NCBI GenBank assembly: GCA_964634885.1
Contig: CAZWLN010000013.1
Location: forward strand, 33,386-97,385
Reading direction: 5' to 3'
Length of the DNA: 64,000 nucleotides
From: DAINRZ01 sp964634885
GTDB lineage: Bacteria; Bacteroidota; Ignavibacteria; Kapaibacteriales; UBA2268
This document shows, piece after piece, positions 59,853-64,000 of the stretch. Every line of letters begins with the position of its first letter. Position 1 is the stretch's first letter. Made by a program: the position numbers and the translations under genes. The notes under the pieces were generated by a model. The model saw nothing but the letters and a program-made list of their open reading frames with translations, did not search any database and was not told the origin of the DNA.

Positions 59853-61046
59853 ATGGTAACTATATTAATTATTGTTATTTGCTGCTTATTGTTGACAGCA
59901 TACCTATTCGACCTTGCGTCGGCAAAGACCCGTATTCCGTCGGTAATCCCGCTATTAATAACGGGATGGTTAACCAGGCAGGCGACTTCATTTTTCCATC
60001 TTGAAATACCGGACATTTCAACCCTCCTTCCCTTGTTGGGCACTGTCGGTTTAATATTAATCGTACTCGAGGGGTCTCTCGAACTTGAGATTTCCCGTTT
60101 AAAACGTAGCCTTATTATCAGGTCTTTTCTTTTAGCTTCTTTACCATTAATAATATTGGCTTTAATTCTGACCGGCCTGTTCACGGGACTTAGCGGTGAG
60201 TCATTCAGGGATTGCCTGATCAGCGCCATACCGCTATGTGTCATCAGCAGTGCCATAGCGATACCCAGCACAATTAATTTTGAGAAACAAGACAGGGAAT
60301 TTGTAATATACGAATCAAGTTTTTCAGATATAATTGGAGTCCTTTTGTTTAATTTCATTGCATTGAACAATTCAATCGATGTAAGCTCACTTTGGCTTTT
60401 CTTAATACAGTTCGGTTCTATCATTGTCATTTCATTCACTGCAGCAATCGGCCTCTCCTATCTTCTCAGAAAGATTGAACACCATGTAAAATTTATACCC
60501 ATATTGATATTGATAATACTTATCTATACAATATCAAAAGCGTTTCATCTGCCTGCACTGGTTTTCATACTCCTGTTCGGGCTTTTCCTTGGCAACCTGG
60601 ACAAAATCAAAACACACTGTATTGTCAGGTTAATCGATCCAGAAAACTTACATGCCGAAGTACGAAAATTCAAAGATATTGTTCTCGAGCTTACTTTTGT
60701 TGTAAGGTCGCTTTTTTTCCTGTTGTTCGGCTTCATGATAGAAACTTCCGAATTGCTTGACCCAGTTTCACTTCTTTGGGCCGTTAGCATTCTTCTCATG
60801 ATATTTATTATCAGGTTTATTGCCGTAAGGCTGTCAGGATTGCCTGAAAAGCCTCTTGCATACATTGCTCCGCGTGGACTGATTACCATACTGCTTTTCT
60901 TATCAATACCTGAAACCGGTAGAATACCATTTATGAACAAACCATTAGTAATTCAGGTAATACTATTCACGGTCATTGTCATGATGATAGGTGTAATGAA
61001 AGGCGGAAGAAACGGCGCTATCTCAGAATCTGAAAGAATAAACTAA
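59853..61046 (+). CDS. Cation/proton antiporter (Na+/H+ exchanger family)
   Basis: 397 residues with about 11-12 transmembrane helices and no cytoplasmic domain. It begins with a membrane helix (TILIIVICCLLLTAYLFDLA), then the exchanger pattern RIPSVIPLLITGWLTRQ and LGTVGLILIVLEGSLELEI. The family's functional residues lie around ESSFSDIIGVLLFNFIAL (SD motif) and RSLFFLLFGFMIETSEL, with PRGLITILLFLSIP near the end. This places it with CPA1/CPA2-type monovalent cation antiporters. It is the first gene of the segment between the nhaA fragment and full nhaA, is followed by the KamA-like gene after 22 bp, and is more AT-rich than scpB. Confidence 0.85.
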   Translation: MVTILIIVICCLLLTAYLFDLASAKTRIPSVIPLLITGWLTRQATSFFHLEIPDISTLLPLLGTVGLILIVLEGSLELEISRLKRSLIIRSFLLASLPLIILALILTGLFTGLSGESFRDCLISAIPLCVISSAIAIPSTINFEKQDREFVIYESSFSDIIGVLLFNFIALNNSIDVSSLWLFLIQFGSIIVISFTAAIGLSYLLRKIEHHVKFIPILILIILIYTISKAFHLPALVFILLFGLFLGNLDKIKTHCIVRLIDPENLHAEVRKFKDIVLELTFVVRSLFFLLFGFMIETSELLDPVSLLWAVSILLMIFIIRFIAVRLSGLPEKPLAYIAPRGLITILLFLSIPETGRIPFMNKPLVIQVILFTVIVMMIGVMKGGRNGAISESERIN

Positions 61047-61068
61047 TTATTAATATAATAGGAACCAG

Positions 61069-62595
61069 ATGGAAGAAAAAAACAGAATATTTTACGAACC
61101 GAGGAAATTCAACGAAATTGAACTTTGGAAATGCATTTCTGAAAAGCAATGGTATGACCCGAAATGGCAGATTAAGAATTCTCTGCGTACTGTGGAACAA
61201 TTAGCAAGAGTCATTAAATTAAATAAGCGCCAACAGGAATCAATACACAATACTCTCGAAATTATGAAACAGCAGGGTAAGGAGCCAATGAGAATTACCC
61301 CGTACTATGCATCTTTGATGCAGGCAGACCCGTTCCACCCCGAGATGTTGCCAGGCGAAAAACAGCACAAAAGGCTCGATCCCATTTTCTGGCAAAGTGT
61401 CCCTACTCCCGCTAACCTGCTGTTTCCCGACACCGGGATCGAAGGCGCAATGGGCGAAGAAAGCAGAAGCTACGGCGCGGCTTATCAGAGGTACCCGAAC
61501 AGGGTAGCTCTTTTTGTGGCTCAGAACACCAGTTGCGCGTCCTATTGCAATCACTGCCAAAGATCCAAAACACTGGACGGGACAGCCGATGTCAACCTGG
61601 AAGAAATTAAAAAGGGATTGTTCTATATTAATTATAATAAGAATATTGACGAAGTCCTTGTTACCGGCGGCGATGCACTGATGATCAGCAGGAATCGGTT
61701 ACAGTTCGTTTTGGAAGAGCTTGGCAAAATTGCACATCTTCGTGTGATTAGAATTGCAACAAGGGTTCCCGTAGTTCTGCCAATGGCCATTAATGACGAC
61801 ATCCTTTCATTGATCAGGCAGTCGTCAAACAAGTTCAATCAAGGCCCTGAAAAATATATCTATTTCATGACTCATATTAATCACTACCATGAAATTACAG
61901 AAGACCTGGCAGAAGCGGTTAAAAAGATCAGGCAGCATGGATTTACCATCAGAAACCAGACTGTTTTGCTCAATCATGTTAATGACTATTATCAGACGCT
62001 TGCAGAGACTTTCAGAAGAATGTTCTGGATAGGGATACATCCGTACTATCTGTTACAATGCCACAAGGAAAAAGGCATTGTACACTTCATTGTCCCCATC
62101 CAGATTGGAAAGATATACATGAAACATCTTCAGGGATGGCTTTCAGGCGTCAGCAGACCAAATTACGCTTCGAACATCGAAGGAGGAGGAGGCAAAGTCC
62201 TGCTGATGCCCTCCGGACATGATACTCTTAACATTGGTGAAAACATTGAAGATAAAATTTCAGAAAGCTATGCCTCTGTCTATACATGGGATAATAAACT
62301 TATCGCTCAGTATGAAGCTTTAGGCAGGGCAACCAGAGAGGAATTCAACGCAGCCGAAGCCATTATGGACAATTTCATCGGGAGAAAAGGCGTTTTCCTG
62401 CCAAAGATAATAATTGTTGACAGTGAAGGCAACCACATCGAAACGACCAACAGGACAAAGCTTCCCAGCCTGGAGAAGCTCAGGAAAACAGAATTGCTCT
62501 CCTATATTCCTTATAAAAACGACATGCCGCTTACTAATCCGGCTTTAATACAAGAATTATTAGACAGATTATTTTATAGAAATGAGGACAAATGA
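61069..62595 (+). CDS. KamA-family radical SAM 2,3-aminomutase, non-lysine type
   Basis: 508 residues. The radical SAM cluster motif is CASYCNHC (Cys156, Cys160, Cys163), the PLP-lysine motif is EGGGGK (Lys376), and Arg165 matches the carboxylate-binding arginine of lysine 2,3-aminomutase. The two aspartates that bind the lysine side chain in that enzyme (Asp293, Asp330 in the clostridial protein) correspond to His332 (LQCHKEKG) and Asn369 (ASNIEGGGGK). From memory, glutamate 2,3-aminomutase has Lys and Asn there. The enzyme should therefore make a beta-amino acid other than beta-lysine, possibly beta-glutamate. N- and C-terminal extensions make it about 90 residues longer than the lysine enzyme. 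Its TGA stop overlaps the nhaA ATG by 4 bp. Confidence 0.82.
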   Translation: MEEKNRIFYEPRKFNEIELWKCISEKQWYDPKWQIKNSLRTVEQLARVIKLNKRQQESIHNTLEIMKQQGKEPMRITPYYASLMQADPFHPEMLPGEKQHKRLDPIFWQSVPTPANLLFPDTGIEGAMGEESRSYGAAYQRYPNRVALFVAQNTSCASYCNHCQRSKTLDGTADVNLEEIKKGLFYINYNKNIDEVLVTGGDALMISRNRLQFVLEELGKIAHLRVIRIATRVPVVLPMAINDDILSLIRQSSNKFNQGPEKYIYFMTHINHYHEITEDLAEAVKKIRQHGFTIRNQTVLLNHVNDYYQTLAETFRRMFWIGIHPYYLLQCHKEKGIVHFIVPIQIGKIYMKHLQGWLSGVSRPNYASNIEGGGGKVLLMPSGHDTLNIGENIEDKISESYASVYTWDNKLIAQYEALGRATREEFNAAEAIMDNFIGRKGVFLPKIIIVDSEGNHIETTNRTKLPSLEKLRKTELLSYIPYKNDMPLTNPALIQELLDRLFYRNEDK

Positions 62596-63770
62596 CAGAC
62601 TATTTCAGAAAATTCGTCCACTCTGAACAGGCAGGCGGCTTCCTGCTCCTGATATGTACAATCATTGCCCTTACCTTGGCGAACTCTGAATTTGCAAATT
62701 TTTTCAACGGTATTTGGGATCAGGAAGCAGGCTTCTTTGCCGGCTCATTTAAAATGCGAATGTCGCTGCGCCACTGGGTGGACGACGGCCTGATGGCGGT
62801 CTTTTTCCTGTTGATGGGATTAGAGATTAAGAGGGAAGTTGTCAGCGGAGAGCTGTCCTCTTTTAAAAAAGCAATGCTCCCCGGGCTTGCCGCCCTTGGC
62901 GGGATGATTGTCCCGGCTCTGCTGTTCACTGCCTTCAACCTTGGAACAGAAACCCAGTCGGGCTGGGGAATACCAATGGCGACAGACATAGCGTTTTCCC
63001 TTGCTGTGCTGTCCTTAATAAAAGGAGTCCCAAGGACTCTGCGCATTTTCCTTGTCACTCTTGCCGTAGCCGACGACATCGGGGCAATTGTCGTCATCGC
63101 TGTCTTCTATTCGAATGCGATTCAAGCGCTATACCTCGGAGCGGCCCTGATTGTTGTTCTCATTCTGTTGGCCATGAACAAAAAGGGCATACTGAAACTA
63201 TCATACTATCTCATCCTGGGAGCTGCACTTTGGTTACTGATTCTGAAATCGGGCATACACGCCACGATTGCAGGGGTGTTGCTCGCTTTTACAATACCTT
63301 ACGACAGTAATGACACCAGTTCACCCCTGCACAGATTGATTTCTGTTCTTCACACTCCGGTTAATTTCCTGATTCTGCCGCTTTTCGCCCTTGCTAACAC
63401 GGGCATCGTACTCGAGGCGGACTTCCTTGGCAGCTTAAAGTCAAGCGACAGCCTGGGCATCCTTACAGGCTTAGTCCTCGGCAAGCCCATCGGCATCCTC
63501 TCGACTGTTTTCCTGGCTGTAAAGCTGCGATTAGCAAAATTGCCCTCGTCCATTAAATTATCTGATTTCATTGGCATCGGATTCCTTTGCGGCATCGGCT
63601 ACACAATGTCCATCTTCATTGCCGGCCTCGCCTATGAAGAACAAGCGCTCATCGAAAGCTCGAAAATATCTGTCCTGACCGCTTCACTGATTTCTGCTCT
63701 CCTTGGACTGATGTACCTCTCCGTTAAATATTACGGGAAAAGAAAAGCAGCAGTACAAGGCCAACAGTGA
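62592..63770 (+). CDS. nhaA: Na+/H+ antiporter NhaA
   Basis: 392 residues, about 12 transmembrane helices. It exchanges Na+ for 2 H+ across the inner membrane. It begins with the NhaA-type amphipathic helix (DYFRKFVHSEQAGGFLLLI) and has DDGLMAVFFLLMGLEIKRE, WGIPMATDIAFSLAVLSL, the ion-binding ADDIGAIVVIAVFYS (the Asp pair equivalent to Asp163/164) and GLVLGKPIGILSTVF. The ATG overlaps the stop of the KamA-like gene, so the two are translationally coupled. Its first 56 bases are duplicated at 59475. Confidence 0.95.
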   Translation: MTDYFRKFVHSEQAGGFLLLICTIIALTLANSEFANFFNGIWDQEAGFFAGSFKMRMSLRHWVDDGLMAVFFLLMGLEIKREVVSGELSSFKKAMLPGLAALGGMIVPALLFTAFNLGTETQSGWGIPMATDIAFSLAVLSLIKGVPRTLRIFLVTLAVADDIGAIVVIAVFYSNAIQALYLGAALIVVLILLAMNKKGILKLSYYLILGAALWLLILKSGIHATIAGVLLAFTIPYDSNDTSSPLHRLISVLHTPVNFLILPLFALANTGIVLEADFLGSLKSSDSLGILTGLVLGKPIGILSTVFLAVKLRLAKLPSSIKLSDFIGIGFLCGIGYTMSIFIAGLAYEEQALIESSKISVLTASLISALLGLMYLSVKYYGKRKAAVQGQQ

Positions 63771-63973
63771 TTGGGCAGTATTCCCATTTCCCCTTTGTTT
63801 ATCATTCCCATTGATGTGACTGCCTTCGTGCGGGTAAAGTCCGCAGGGGATTTCAGGGAATGGATGTAATATTCAGTGATTATTAAAAAAAGGCTCCTTG
63901 CTATTCACTATGGGTAACACTATTTTTATTAGTCACGATGGTGGTAAGAAGCCGTATTATTCAATTATTTCGT

Positions 63974-63997
63974 AGAGACGCAAGGCCTTGCGTCTCT
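63974..63997. repeat. 24-bp perfect palindrome, copy 2
   Basis: Identical to the palindrome at 44196-44219. Here the right arm runs into TTTT at the window edge, so it could also terminate nhaA transcription about 200 bp after its stop. The 200 bp between nhaA and this element hold nothing else I recognise. Confidence 0.75.
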
Positions 63998-64000
63998 TTT

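Noticed and set aside
59562..62591. Insertion sequence or integrative element between the nhaA copies
   Set aside because: No transposase, integrase, terminal inverted repeats or short target-site duplication is visible. The only flanking duplication is the nhaA start itself.

Overview
The window looks like a chromosomal segment of a member of the Bacteroidota / FCB lineage, most plausibly of the Kapaibacteriia-Ignavibacteria type. The signs are several secreted proteins with C-terminal type IX secretion (T9SS type A) sorting domains, recurring Bacteroidota-type promoter cores (TAnnTTTG), weak Shine-Dalgarno sites, and families of GC-rich hairpin repeats in AT-rich intergenic DNA. No rRNA, tRNA, CRISPR array or transposase gene was found. 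Gene density is high.

Layout. 1-10.3 kb (all minus): a partial lipoprotein, then a chaperone-usher-like pair in which the usher-like beta-barrel protein carries a C-terminal OmpA-type domain, then a very large TPR/transglutaminase protein. 10.7-13.9 kb: aldo/keto reductase and a T9SS-exported M1 peptidase. 14.1-16.8 kb (plus): ECF sigma factor, an anti-sigma-like protein that continues into an outer-membrane-barrel-like domain, and a lipoprotein. 16.8-23.2 kb (minus): a seven-gene run of two glycosyltransferases, an AGE-family epimerase and a complete Rsb-type partner-switching module (two STAS proteins, kinase, phosphatase). 23.3-30.8 kb: MFS transporter, UPF0316 protein, glycogen phosphorylase, Sua5/TsaC, and HPr/EI of the PTS without any EII.

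30.8-33.7 kb is an accessory island: a DUF559 endonuclease-like gene between direct repeats, an AT-rich DUF4062 (TIR-like) gene with a small upstream ORF, a cluster of short-loop perfect hairpins and a five-copy tandem repeat array. 33.7-39.2 kb is an RND efflux operon. 39.5-45.4 kb holds a temptin-like CxxCH protein, two tandem paralogous beta-helix proteins (all three with T9SS domains), a repeat-rich gap and an exported unknown protein.

45.4-57.1 kb is metabolic: RhaD-like aldolase, ackA-pta, a histidine-ammonia-lyase-family enzyme whose MIO motif reads Ala-Cys-Gly instead of Ala-Ser-Gly, ptb-buk, a family 4 uracil-DNA glycosylase, ddl, a PfkB kinase and an exported CBM9-like protein. These acyl-phosphate enzymes would make ATP from acyl-CoA.

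57.1-64 kb: purA (minus), then scpB followed by a truncated 5' copy of nhaA, a cation/proton antiporter, a KamA-family radical SAM aminomutase lacking the lysine-recognising aspartates, and full-length nhaA. The duplicated nhaA start marks this as an insertion or recombination locus. Two antiporters flanking a beta-amino-acid enzyme suggest a salt-adaptation module. The strongest leads are this locus, the ACG-motif ammonia-lyase, the usher-OmpA fusion with its chaperone, and the sigma/anti-sigma-barrel unit.
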